Positions 53,315 to 62,394 of a stretch of DNA of 64,000 nt are shown piece by piece (the first letter of the stretch is position 1; each line of letters starts with the position of its first letter). The stretch comes from Pseudomonas frederiksbergensis. Lineage in GTDB: Bacteria; Pseudomonadota; Gammaproteobacteria; Pseudomonadales; Pseudomonadaceae. The notes under the pieces are model-generated. The model was not told the origin of the DNA and searched no databases. It saw only the letters and a program-made list of their open reading frames with translations. The stretch spans positions 235,585 to 299,584 of the forward strand of contig NZ_MOBP01000022.1 of the NCBI RefSeq assembly GCF_003732665.1, in the 5' to 3' direction. The translations under genes and the position numbers were made by a program.

Positions 53315-55042
53315 ATGAAGTTTCCAGGAAGATTTACCAGTGGCGTGCTCATGCTGTTATCCAGCTGCACGGCGCTGGCGCAAAGTGAATTGGCTGTGCG
53401 GATCAAACCGTCCAACGATGAACTGAAAGCCAATATAGAGGGCTATATCGGCAGCCTCGGCGATCGTGACGAAGAAGCCTTGCTGCGCTTCAGTCGAGGC
53501 GCCGAGGAACAGGCGCGCAAGGCCGCCCAGGCTTTGGGCTATTACCAGCCGCAAATCGACAGCGAAGTGAAGGGCGGCGAGAAGCCGCGCCTGACCCTGA
53601 ACATCGATCCCGGCGAACCGATCCATCTGCGCAACGTCACCGTGCGTATCGACGGGCCGGCCGGCTCGCTCAAATCCTTTCGCAAGCCGCCGCCGGAGCT
53701 GCTCAAGCCCGGCGCGGTGCTCAACCATGGCCATTACGAAGACGCCAAGCGCCTGATCCAGAACCAGGCCTCGCGCTTCGGCTTTTTCAGCGGACGCTTT
53801 ACCAGCCAGAAGCTGCTGGTGGACCCCCGCGCTGGCGTCGCGGATGTCGAATTGATCTACGACAGCGGCCCACGCTATGCCTTGGGCAAGGTCACCTTCG
53901 AAGGCGACACACCGTTCGATGAAGACCTGCTGCAACGCATGGTGCCGTTCAAGGCCGGCGCACCCTACGACTCGGAACTGATCGCCGAACTCAATCAGGC
54001 CCTGCAATCGAGCGGCTATTTTGAAGGCGTGCGGGTGGACGCGGCGCCCACGGCGTCCAAGGACGATGTGATCCCGGTGGCGGTCAAACTCGACACCCGA
54101 AAACCCAGGACCATGGGCCTCGGCCTGGGTTATTCCACCGACGTCGGCCCACGGATCAAGGCCAACTGGACCCGGCATTGGGTCAACCCCCAGGGCGACA
54201 GCTATGGCTGGGAAGCCGAAGTGTCAGCGCCACGGCAGAACGTCGGGGTGTTCTACGACATTCCCCTGGACCCGCCGCTCACCGACAAGCTGCGCTGGGC
54301 GGCCGGTTATCAATATGAAGAAATCGCCGATACTGACTCCCTGAGCAAACTGCTGACCCTCGGCCCGGAGTGGCACAGCAAGTTGCCCAGCGGCTGGCAG
54401 CGGGTGGTGTCGCTCAAGTGGCAGCGCGAGGAATACACCCTCGGCGATGACTCAGGCCTGAGCACCTTACTGATGCCCGGTGTCAGCTATTCCTACCTCA
54501 AAAGCGATAACCGCATCGACCCGCACAACGGCTATCGCCTGACCTTCGAAACCAAAGTGGCCAAGGAAGGGCTGGGGTCGGACACCAACCTGCTTTACGG
54601 CACCGCGCTGATCAAAGGCCTGACCACGGTCTTCGACAACCACCGCTTCCTCGGTCGGGTGCAGGTCGGCGGCAGCGCCACCAACGGTTACAAATCCGTG
54701 CCACCGTCCTTGCGCTTCTTTGCCGGTGGCGATCAGAGCGTGCGCGGTTACGACTATCAGAGCCTGTCCCCGGAAAACTCCGAGGGCGAACGTATCGGTG
54801 GCCGCTATATGATTGCCGGTAGCGTCGAGTATCAATATTCCATCGCCGAAAAATGGCGGGTCGCGACGTTCATCGACCAGGGCAACTCCTTCAACACGCT
54901 CGAACTGCCGAACCTCAAGACCGGTGTCGGTATCGGCGTGCGCTGGGTCTCGCCGGTGGGGCCGATCCGCCTCGACCTGGCCCACGCGATGGACGACGAC
55001 GGCGGCATTCGACTGCACTTTTCCATGGGGCCTGAGTTGTGA
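53315..55042 (+). CDS. tamA: Translocation and assembly module outer-membrane protein
   Basis: TamA is an Omp85-family protein that, with TamB, helps insert outer-membrane proteins and takes part in lipid transfer between membranes. The 575-residue product has a signal peptide, POTRA domains in about residues 25-250 (ADVELIYDSGPRYALGKVTFEGDTPFDEDLLQRMVPFKAGAPYDSELIAEL is one) and a C-terminal barrel with the LRFFAGGDQSVRGYDYQSLSP motif and a terminal strand ending IRLHFSMGPEL. ATG at 53315 gives the shortest sensible signal peptide. GTGA overlap couples it to tamB. Confidence 0.93.
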   Translation: MKFPGRFTSGVLMLLSSCTALAQSELAVRIKPSNDELKANIEGYIGSLGDRDEEALLRFSRGAEEQARKAAQALGYYQPQIDSEVKGGEKPRLTLNIDPGEPIHLRNVTVRIDGPAGSLKSFRKPPPELLKPGAVLNHGHYEDAKRLIQNQASRFGFFSGRFTSQKLLVDPRAGVADVELIYDSGPRYALGKVTFEGDTPFDEDLLQRMVPFKAGAPYDSELIAELNQALQSSGYFEGVRVDAAPTASKDDVIPVAVKLDTRKPRTMGLGLGYSTDVGPRIKANWTRHWVNPQGDSYGWEAEVSAPRQNVGVFYDIPLDPPLTDKLRWAAGYQYEEIADTDSLSKLLTLGPEWHSKLPSGWQRVVSLKWQREEYTLGDDSGLSTLLMPGVSYSYLKSDNRIDPHNGYRLTFETKVAKEGLGSDTNLLYGTALIKGLTTVFDNHRFLGRVQVGGSATNGYKSVPPSLRFFAGGDQSVRGYDYQSLSPENSEGERIGGRYMIAGSVEYQYSIAEKWRVATFIDQGNSFNTLELPNLKTGVGIGVRWVSPVGPIRLDLAHAMDDDGGIRLHFSMGPEL

Positions 55043-58000
55043 AGCGTGGTTTGAAAATTTCACTGGTGGCGTTTCTGGCGCTGCTGATGCTGATCGTGTT
55101 GGCGGTGGCCACGGTGCTGGGCACGGCCGCTGGCAGTCGCTGGGCGCTGGGTTTTGTGCCGGGTTTGAGCGTAGAAAATTTCCAGGGCCGTTTGGGCGGG
55201 CAGTGGAGCGCCGATCATCTGCTGTGGCAACAAGACAGCAGCCGGGTCGAGCTGAATAGAGTGATATTCGCCTGGTCGCCGCTGTGCCTGACGCGCATGA
55301 CCCTGTGCATCGAGCAATTGCAGGCCGATCAGGTGAGCCTGCAATTCCCGCCGAGCGCCGAGGAAGCAAGCAGCGGCCCGATCAAGCTTCCGGATTTGAA
55401 ACTGCCCCTGGCGCTTGAACTGGGCGAGGTCAAGGTCGGCAGCCTGCTGTTCAACGGCAGCGAAGAGCTCAAGGGCCTGCAACTGGCGGCGCACTGGACC
55501 GCAAAGGGTTTGCAGATTGACTCGGTGCAATTGCAGCGCGACGACCTGAGCCTCAACCTCTCCGGCCTGCTGCAACCCAGCGGTAATTGGCCGCTGACCG
55601 CCGAAGGCAAGTTGACGATGGCGACGCCCGCGCCGTGGACCCTGGCCCTGAAAGTCGACGGCGACCTGCTGAAAACCTTGAATCTGAAAGCCGACAGCAG
55701 CGGTTACCTCGACGGCCAACTGACTGGCGAGCTGCAACCCTTGGCGGACAACCTGCCGGCCAAGGTGCGAATCACCGCCGACGGCTTCAAACCCGCCACC
55801 GATCTGCCGGACACCCTGCAACTCAATCAACTGGAACTCACCGGCGACGGCGACCTGAAAAACGGTTACCAATTGCTCGGCAAAGCCACGTTGCCCGCCG
55901 AACAAGGCCCGGTCGCGCTGTTGCTGCAAGGCAAGGTCGACGCCAAGGGCGCGCAAATCGCCGGGCTCGACCTGACCGCCAACGACAAGCAAAGCCTCAA
56001 GCTCAGCGGCAACCTCGACTGGAGCAAAGGCCTCAGCGCCCAGGCGAAAATCGACTGGCTGGATTTCCCGTGGCACCGCCTCTATCCGCTGATCGACGAA
56101 CCGCAAGTGGCATTGCGCAGCTTCAATGGCGAAGTCTCCTACACCGACGGCCAATACCTCGGCAATTTCAAAGCCGCACTCGATGGCCCGGCCGGGGCGT
56201 TCACGATGAGCAGCCCATTCGCCGGCGACCTGACGAAAATCTACCTGCAACAATTCCAGCTCGAAGCCGGGCAGGGCAAGGCCGAAGGCCACCTGAACCT
56301 GCAATTCGCCGAGGGCATTGCCTGGGACACCGCGCTGGACCTGTCGGCGATCAACCCGGCGTACTGGATGGCGGAATTGCCGGGCACCCTGGCCGGGCCG
56401 TTGCGCAGCAAAGGCGAAATGAAGAACGACAAACTCAGCCTGAGCGCCGATCTCGATTTGAAAGGCAAACTGCGCGGCCAACCGGCGGTGATCCAGGCCA
56501 AGGCTGATGGCGCCGGTGAGCAGTGGAACCTCAACGCCTTGCAGATTCGCCTCGGTGACAACAGCATCAACGGCAAGGGCAGCCTGCAACAGAAACTTGC
56601 CGGGCAGATTGATATCAAACTGCCGCGCCTGGCCCAGCTCTGGCCGCAACTACGTGGGCAGCTCAACGGCCGGGTCGATGTCGCCGGCACGCTCAAAGCG
56701 CCGCAAGGCAAGCTTGGGCTGCAAGGTTCGCAACTGGCCTTCGAAGACAATCGCCTGCAAAGCCTGAACCTCGACGCCACTCTCGACAGTGCGCAACGGG
56801 CGAAAATCGACCTCAAGGGCAGCGGCATTCAGGCCGGTGAAACCGCGTTGGGCACCCTGACCGCCAGCGCCCAGGGCGATATCAAGAACCAGAAACTCAG
56901 CCTCGACCTGCAAGGCCCGCAGCTAAAACTGGCGCTCGGGCTCGACGGCGCACTGGACAAGGGCAATTGGCGCGGACGCCTGGCCAGCGGCGATATCCAG
57001 GCCGGCGGCCAGGACTGGAAACTGCAAGGCCCGGCCAAGCTTGAGCGATTGGCGGACGGCAAAATCAATTTCGGCGCCCATTGCTGGATGTCTGGCCCGG
57101 CCAGTTTGTGCGGTGAAGACCAGCGCCTGATGCCGGAACCGAAGCTGCGTTATCACCTCAAGCAATTCCCGATCGACAGCCTGGCCCAGTGGTTGCCCAA
57201 GGACTTTGCCTGGAAAGGCAAACTCAACGCCGACCTGCAACTGGACCTGCCGGCCAGCGGCCCCAACGGCCAGATCAGCATCGACGCCAGCGGCGGCACC
57301 TTGCGCATGAAAGAGAAGGAGCAGTGGCTGGACTTCCCGTACCAGACCCTGAAACTCACCAGCAAACTCACGCCCAAGCGTATCGACACCGACCTCAACT
57401 TCGTCGGCGGCAAGCTCGGCGAGTTGATGGTGCAGGCGCAAATCAACCCGCTACCCAAGAACAAACCGCTGACCGGCTCATTCCGCCTCAACGGTCTGGA
57501 CCTGTCGGTGGCACGGCCGTTTGTGCCGATGGTGGAAAAACTCACCGGTCGCTTGGATGGCAGCGGCACCTTGTCCGGCGGACTGCTGGCGCCGCTGGTC
57601 AACGGCAACCTGTTGCTCAGCGACGGCGAGGTGTCCGGGGCTGAACTGCCGATGGAACTGCAAGACTTGCAGCTTAAAGCGGTGATCGCCGGCGAAACCG
57701 TGCAATTGAACGGCGGCTGGAAAAGCGGCAAGAGCGGGCAGGGCAGTTTGAACGGCAACATCGCCTGGGGTCAGGCGCTGGTGGTGGATCTGGCGCTCAA
57801 AGGCACGCAACTGCCGGTCACCGTCGAGCCTTACGCCAAGCTCGAAGTGGCGCCGGATTTGAAGATTTCGATGAAGGGCGACGAACTGGCCATCGCCGGC
57901 AAAGTGCTGGTGCCCAAGGGCGAAATCACCGTGCGTGAGCTGCCGCCGTCGACGGTCAAGGTCTCCGATGACACGATCATCGTTGGCGCCCAGACCGAAC

Positions 58001-58707
58001 AAGGCAAACCGCCCATCGCCATGAAAATGGACATCGATGTGGTGGTGGGGGAGGACAAACTCAGTTTTGCCGGGTTTGGCCTGACCGCGAATCTGCAAGG
58101 TCATGTGCACATCGGCGACAACGTGGATACCCGCGGCGAGCTGTGGCTCAACGACGGTCGTTATCGCGCTTATGGTCAGCGCTTGACCGTGCGGCGTGCA
58201 CGTCTGTTGTTTGCCGGGCCGATCGATCAGCCCTATCTGGATATCGAAGCGATTCGCCAGACTGACGACGTGATCGCCGGTATTCGCCTGAGCGGCAGCG
58301 CCGAGCAGCCGACCACGCAAATCTTCTCCGAACCGGCGATGAGCCAGGAGCAGGCGTTGTCCTATCTGGTGCTCGGGCGACCGCTGAGCACCAACGGTGA
58401 AGACAACAACATGCTCGCCCAAGCGGCCCTCGGGTTGGGCTTGATGGGCAGTTCCGGGGTGACCAGCGGTTTGGCCAAGGACTTGGGCATTCAAGACTTC
58501 CAGCTCGACACCCAGGGCAGCGGCGACGCTACCAGCGTGGTGGCCAGCGGCAACATCTCCGAAAAACTCAGCCTGCGTTACGGCGTCGGCGTGTTCGAAC
58601 CGGCCAGCACCATTGCTCTGCGCTACAAATTGAGCAAGAAGGTTTACGTGGAAGTAGCCAGCGGCGTGGCCAGTTCCCTGGACATCTTCTACAAGCGGGA
58701 TTTCTAA
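55039..58707 (+). CDS. tamB: Translocation and assembly module inner-membrane-anchored protein
   Basis: TamB is a long AsmA/VPS13-like bridge between inner and outer membranes. The 1222-residue product has an N-terminal membrane anchor (ISLVAFLALLMLIVLAVATVLG), many repeated amphipathic beta-strand units and the conserved C-terminal DUF490 region (GRYRAYGQRLTVRRARLLFAGPIDQPYLDIEAIR, then a terminal LRYKLSKKVYVEVASGVASSLDIFYKRDF). It starts with GTG overlapping the tamA TGA stop. Together with tamA it forms the TAM system. Length is in the family range. Confidence 0.95.
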   Translation: MKRGLKISLVAFLALLMLIVLAVATVLGTAAGSRWALGFVPGLSVENFQGRLGGQWSADHLLWQQDSSRVELNRVIFAWSPLCLTRMTLCIEQLQADQVSLQFPPSAEEASSGPIKLPDLKLPLALELGEVKVGSLLFNGSEELKGLQLAAHWTAKGLQIDSVQLQRDDLSLNLSGLLQPSGNWPLTAEGKLTMATPAPWTLALKVDGDLLKTLNLKADSSGYLDGQLTGELQPLADNLPAKVRITADGFKPATDLPDTLQLNQLELTGDGDLKNGYQLLGKATLPAEQGPVALLLQGKVDAKGAQIAGLDLTANDKQSLKLSGNLDWSKGLSAQAKIDWLDFPWHRLYPLIDEPQVALRSFNGEVSYTDGQYLGNFKAALDGPAGAFTMSSPFAGDLTKIYLQQFQLEAGQGKAEGHLNLQFAEGIAWDTALDLSAINPAYWMAELPGTLAGPLRSKGEMKNDKLSLSADLDLKGKLRGQPAVIQAKADGAGEQWNLNALQIRLGDNSINGKGSLQQKLAGQIDIKLPRLAQLWPQLRGQLNGRVDVAGTLKAPQGKLGLQGSQLAFEDNRLQSLNLDATLDSAQRAKIDLKGSGIQAGETALGTLTASAQGDIKNQKLSLDLQGPQLKLALGLDGALDKGNWRGRLASGDIQAGGQDWKLQGPAKLERLADGKINFGAHCWMSGPASLCGEDQRLMPEPKLRYHLKQFPIDSLAQWLPKDFAWKGKLNADLQLDLPASGPNGQISIDASGGTLRMKEKEQWLDFPYQTLKLTSKLTPKRIDTDLNFVGGKLGELMVQAQINPLPKNKPLTGSFRLNGLDLSVARPFVPMVEKLTGRLDGSGTLSGGLLAPLVNGNLLLSDGEVSGAELPMELQDLQLKAVIAGETVQLNGGWKSGKSGQGSLNGNIAWGQALVVDLALKGTQLPVTVEPYAKLEVAPDLKISMKGDELAIAGKVLVPKGEITVRELPPSTVKVSDDTIIVGAQTEQGKPPIAMKMDIDVVVGEDKLSFAGFGLTANLQGHVHIGDNVDTRGELWLNDGRYRAYGQRLTVRRARLLFAGPIDQPYLDIEAIRQTDDVIAGIRLSGSAEQPTTQIFSEPAMSQEQALSYLVLGRPLSTNGEDNNMLAQAALGLGLMGSSGVTSGLAKDLGIQDFQLDTQGSGDATSVVASGNISEKLSLRYGVGVFEPASTIALRYKLSKKVYVEVASGVASSLDIFYKRDF

Positions 58708-58718
58708 ACCTGTCATCT

Positions 58719-58831
58719 GATCGTTCCCACGCTCCGCGTGGGAATGCAGCCGGTGACGCTCTGCGTCACGATTCAAAAGCGGAACGCGGAGCGTCCCAAG
58801 AGACATTCCCACGCGGAGCGTGGGAACGATC
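58719..58831. repeat. Inverted repeat, GATCGTTCCCACGCTCCGCG family (second copy)
   Basis: Long hairpin matching the one at 49708-49819 in its outer arms, with a different inner part. Confidence 0.9.
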
Positions 58832-58869
58832 AATGGCCCCCGTTCCTTTCAGAAAGACCGAGTCGCTTT

Positions 58870-58937
58870 CTTCGCGAGCAAGCCTGCTCCCACAGGTCCA
58901 GTGTGATCCCTGTGGGAGCGGGCTTGCTCGCGAAGGC
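58870..58937. repeat. Pair of REP arms, outward orientation
   Basis: Two REP arms of the GTGGGAGCGGG family facing away from each other. With the preceding hairpin and the MarR promoter they account for the 366-base gap 58708-59073. Confidence 0.87.
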
Positions 58938-59003
58938 GTCCGTGCGGCCAGCACAAAACCCCCGCCATTTATCAGCTAAATACAAAGCATCCTAACTATT
59001 ACG

Positions 59004-59058
59004 TTGACATTCTCTGCCTAGGCAGTAACATCTCGACATACATTCTCTGCCTAGGCAG
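59004..59058 (+). promoter_or_regulatory. Promoter of the efflux operon with two MarR-type operators
   Basis: TTGACA (59004-59009)-N16-TAACAT (59026-59031). The perfect palindrome CTGCCTAGGCAG occurs at 59014-59025, between the two elements, and again at 59047-59058 downstream, 33 bases apart (three helical turns), both within TTCTCTGCCTAGGCAG. Confidence 0.82.
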
Positions 59059-59073
59059 CTAATTGGTGGTCAG

Positions 59074-59547
59074 ATGAAGCATTTCACCCCTGAACAATTC
59101 AAGCATTGCCACCTCGGCCTCCTGCTCGGGCGTGCGGCGCTGCTCAAGGACCGGATCATCGACACGCACATGGAACCCCACGGCATCACCGCCGCGCAGT
59201 TCAAAGTGCTGATCATCATGGCCCAGTTCGGCGTCGATACCCCGGCCGAACTGTGCCGTCACCTGTCCCTGGACAGCGGTTCGATGACGCGAATGCTTGA
59301 TCGCCTGGAACAGAAAGGTTTCCTCGCCCGCCAACGCTCCGAAGCCGACCGCCGACAGGTGCAACTGGTGCTGACCGAACAAGGCCAGCAGTTGACTGAT
59401 CGCCTGCCGGACATCGGCGCCGACGCCATGAATGAACTGGCCGGCGCCATCACCCCGGACGAGTTGCAAACCCTGGAACGGATCCTGAAGAAAATCTTGG
59501 TGGCAGCCGGTGACTCGATCACTTTGCTGCGGGTAGGTGACAAATGA
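59074..59547 (+). CDS. MarR-family repressor of the efflux operon
   Basis: The 157-residue protein has the MarR winged helix: EPHGITAAQFKVLIIMAQFGVDTPAELCRHLSLDSGSMTRMLDRLEQKGFLARQRSEADRRQVQLVLTEQGQQL. It resembles EmrR/FarR-type regulators of tripartite exporters. The ATG follows the two operators closely and the stop overlaps the next ATG (ATGA), so it is part of the operon it controls. Its ligand is unknown; family members respond to fatty acids, phenolics or drugs. Confidence 0.9.
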   Translation: MKHFTPEQFKHCHLGLLLGRAALLKDRIIDTHMEPHGITAAQFKVLIIMAQFGVDTPAELCRHLSLDSGSMTRMLDRLEQKGFLARQRSEADRRQVQLVLTEQGQQLTDRLPDIGADAMNELAGAITPDELQTLERILKKILVAAGDSITLLRVGDK

Positions 59548-61013
59548 GCAGTAAAACCTTGCGTACAGGCCTGAGCCTGGTGCTGGTCTCGATGATCCTG
59601 GCCGGTTGCGCCAGCTACAGCGGCCTGAACACCGAAGGCAAAAGCGTCGATGCGAAAACCCTCAAGGCCGGGCAATCCCTGAGCGGCGTGACCCTGTCGC
59701 CGGCGGCCTGGCCGAAAAGCGACTGGTGGAAAAGCCTCGGCGACCCACAACTCGATGGCCTGATCCGCGAAGCCCTGCACGACAGCCCGGACATGCAAAT
59801 CGCCGAGGCCCGTGCCCACCAGGCCAGCGCCGCCGCGTATGCCGCCGACGCTGCGCGGATGCCGACCCTCGATGCCAGCGCCGGTGTCAGCCGTTCGCGC
59901 CTGGCCAAAGATCAGGACCCACGCGGGCAGGGCGATGCCTACGCGACCGTGCGTAATATCAGCGCCAGCTTCAATTACAACTTCGACCTCTGGGGCGGCC
60001 AGCGCGACGCCTGGGAAGCCGCGTTGGGCCAGGCTCGTGCTGCGGAAGTCGATCAGCAGGCCGCGCAGTTGACCTTGTCCGCCGACGTCGCCCGCGCCTA
60101 TAGCGATCTGGGTCAGGCGCACATCGTGTATGACTTGGCCAACGAAGACCTCAAGCGCACCAAACAAATGCTCGACTTGAGCCAGCGTCGCCTGAGTTCC
60201 GGGATCGACAGCCAGTACCAGTTCCAGCAAACCGAAAGCCTGGAAGCCAGTTCCGAAGCCAGCCTGATCGATGCGGAAAAACGCCTGAACAGCGCCAAAA
60301 TCGCTTTGGCCGTGTTGCTGGGCAAAGGCCCGGATCGCGGCAATGAAATCGCCCGGCCGAAGATCCTCCAGGCCAGCGCCGTGGCCTTACCGTCGGTGTT
60401 ACCGGCCGAGTTGCTCGGTCGTCGCCCGGATCTGGTGGCCGCACGCTGGCGGGTCGAAGCCGCGAGCAAGGACATCGCCGCGAGCAAGACCCAGTTCTAT
60501 CCCAACTTGAACCTGACGGCTGCCGCCGGTGCCGAATCCTTATTGGGTGACGCGATGTTCGGTTCGGCCAGTCGCTTCTTCAACATTGCCCCGACCATTT
60601 CGGTGCCGATCTTCGACGGTGGCCGCCTGCGCGCCAACCTCGATGCCCGCGACGCCGACTATGACCTGGCGGTGGCGCAGTACAACAAGAGCCTGGTCAA
60701 GGCGCTGGGGGATGTCAGCGACACCATCAACCAGTTACGCGATATCGGCCGGCAGATTGGTGCCCAGCAGCACGCCACCGAGATTGCCCAGGACTCTTAC
60801 AACACCGTGGTCCAGCGCTACGGTTCCGGCATCGGCAATTACCTGGACGTGCTCAGCATCGAACAGCAATTGCTCCAGGCCCAGCGTCAACTGGCGAACC
60901 TGAATGCCGAGCAGATCGACCTGTCGATTCAACTGATGCAGGCGCTCGGTGGCGGCTTCCAGGCTGAAACCATCGCCTCGGCCAATCCAGCCCCAGCCAA
61001 GCTGAACAACTAA
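59544..61013 (+). CDS. Outer-membrane efflux lipoprotein, NodT/OprM type
   Basis: The 489-residue protein has a lipoprotein signal with lipobox LAGC (Cys22) and two outer-membrane factor repeats (SDWWKSLGDPQLDGLIREALHDSPDMQIAEARAHQASAAAYAADAARMPTLDAS and ARWRVEAASKDIAASKTQFYPNLNLTAAAG). It is the TolC-like channel of the tripartite system. The ATG overlaps the marR stop. Confidence 0.92.
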   Translation: MSSKTLRTGLSLVLVSMILAGCASYSGLNTEGKSVDAKTLKAGQSLSGVTLSPAAWPKSDWWKSLGDPQLDGLIREALHDSPDMQIAEARAHQASAAAYAADAARMPTLDASAGVSRSRLAKDQDPRGQGDAYATVRNISASFNYNFDLWGGQRDAWEAALGQARAAEVDQQAAQLTLSADVARAYSDLGQAHIVYDLANEDLKRTKQMLDLSQRRLSSGIDSQYQFQQTESLEASSEASLIDAEKRLNSAKIALAVLLGKGPDRGNEIARPKILQASAVALPSVLPAELLGRRPDLVAARWRVEAASKDIAASKTQFYPNLNLTAAAGAESLLGDAMFGSASRFFNIAPTISVPIFDGGRLRANLDARDADYDLAVAQYNKSLVKALGDVSDTINQLRDIGRQIGAQQHATEIAQDSYNTVVQRYGSGIGNYLDVLSIEQQLLQAQRQLANLNAEQIDLSIQLMQALGGGFQAETIASANPAPAKLNN

Positions 61014-61028
61014 TTCAAGGTACTTGTC

Positions 61029-62231
61029 ATGGCCACTGCCGAAACTACAAAAGCTCCTGAAAACGCTCAAGACACGAGCAACCCACGCAAACGCAAAGTC
61101 ATGCTGAGCGTGCTGGCGATTCTGGTGATCCTCGCCGGCGTCGGCGTCTGGGCTTATCACGAACTCTACGGGCGCTGGAATGAAAGCACCGACGATGCCT
61201 ATGTGAACGGCAACGTGGTGGAAATCACGCCGCTGGTCACCGGCACCGTGGTGAGCATTGGCGCCGATGATGGCGACCTGGTTCACGAAGGCCAGGTGCT
61301 GGTCAATTTCGACCCGAATGACGCCGAAGTCGGGCTGCAAAGTGCCCAGGCCAACCTGGCTCGCACCGTGCGCCAGGTGCGTGGCTTGTACAGCAACGTC
61401 GACGGCATGCGCGCCCAGGTCAACGCCCAGCAGGCCAACGTGCAGAAAGCCCAGGACAACTTCAACCGCCGGAAAAACCTTGCCGCCGGCGGCGCGATTT
61501 CCCAGGAAGAACTGTCCCACGCCCGCGATGACCTGACCTCGGCGCAAAACGCCCTGGCCAACGCCCAGCAACAACTGAAAACCACCAGCGCGCTGGTCGA
61601 TGACACGGTTGTTTCGTCGCACCCGGACGTGATGTCCGCCGCCGCGAACTTGCGTCAGGCCTACCTGAACAACTCCCGCAGCACCTTGATCGCGCCGGTG
61701 ACCGGTTACGTCGCCAAACGCTCCGTGCAACTGGGCCAGCGGGTTCAACCGGGCACGGCGCTGATGGCGGTGATTCCGCTGGATCAACTGTGGATCGACG
61801 CCAACTTCAAGGAAACCCAACTGCGTGACATGCGCATCGGGCAACCAGTGGACATCGAAGCCGACCTGTACGGCAGCGACGTGAAATTCAGCGGCACCAT
61901 CGACAGCCTCGGCGCCGGCACCGGCAGCGCGTTTGCCTTGCTGCCCGCGCAAAACGCCACCGGTAACTGGATCAAGATCGTCCAGCGAGTGCCGGTGCGG
62001 ATTCACGTCAACGCCGAAGAACTGGCCAAGCACCCGTTGCGCGTTGGCCTGTCGACTCAAGTGGATGTGAACCTGCACGACCAGAGCGGCCCGGTGCTGG
62101 CGCAACAGCCGCCACAAAAGGCGTCGTTCAGCACCAACGTCTATGACCGTCAGTTGGCCGAGGCCGACGCGATGATCACCCAACTGATCCATGACAACAG
62201 CGCTGCAGTCAGCAAGACCGCGCAACGCTGA
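61029..62231 (+). CDS. HlyD/EmrA-family periplasmic adaptor
   Basis: The 400-residue adaptor has a short cytoplasmic N terminus, one membrane segment (VMLSVLAILVILAGVGVWAYHEL), lipoyl/barrel-sandwich halves (STDDAYVNGNVVEITPLVTGTVVSIGADDGDLVHEGQVLVNFD and TLIAPVTGYVAKRSVQLGQRVQPGTALMAVIPLDQLWIDANFKETQL), a coiled-coil hairpin between them and a beta-barrel end. It joins the DHA2 pump and the outer-membrane channel. It lies 15 bases after the channel gene. Confidence 0.92.
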   Translation: MATAETTKAPENAQDTSNPRKRKVMLSVLAILVILAGVGVWAYHELYGRWNESTDDAYVNGNVVEITPLVTGTVVSIGADDGDLVHEGQVLVNFDPNDAEVGLQSAQANLARTVRQVRGLYSNVDGMRAQVNAQQANVQKAQDNFNRRKNLAAGGAISQEELSHARDDLTSAQNALANAQQQLKTTSALVDDTVVSSHPDVMSAAANLRQAYLNNSRSTLIAPVTGYVAKRSVQLGQRVQPGTALMAVIPLDQLWIDANFKETQLRDMRIGQPVDIEADLYGSDVKFSGTIDSLGAGTGSAFALLPAQNATGNWIKIVQRVPVRIHVNAEELAKHPLRVGLSTQVDVNLHDQSGPVLAQQPPQKASFSTNVYDRQLAEADAMITQLIHDNSAAVSKTAQR

Positions 62232-62248
62232 TTCGCCATCACACCAAC

Positions 62249-62339
62249 CTGTGGGAGCGGGCTTGCTCGCGAAGGCGGTGGATCAGTCAACAGAGATGTT
62301 GAATAGAGAACCGCCTTCGCGAGCAAGCCCGCTCCCACA
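62249..62339. repeat. REPIN between adaptor and pump genes
   Basis: Inverted REP pair of the GTGGGAGCGGG family within the efflux operon. Confidence 0.94.
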
Positions 62340-62394
62340 AGGTCAGCGGCGTCTGTAACAGGCGCCGCGCCCACCCGGTTCCATAGGATTTGCA

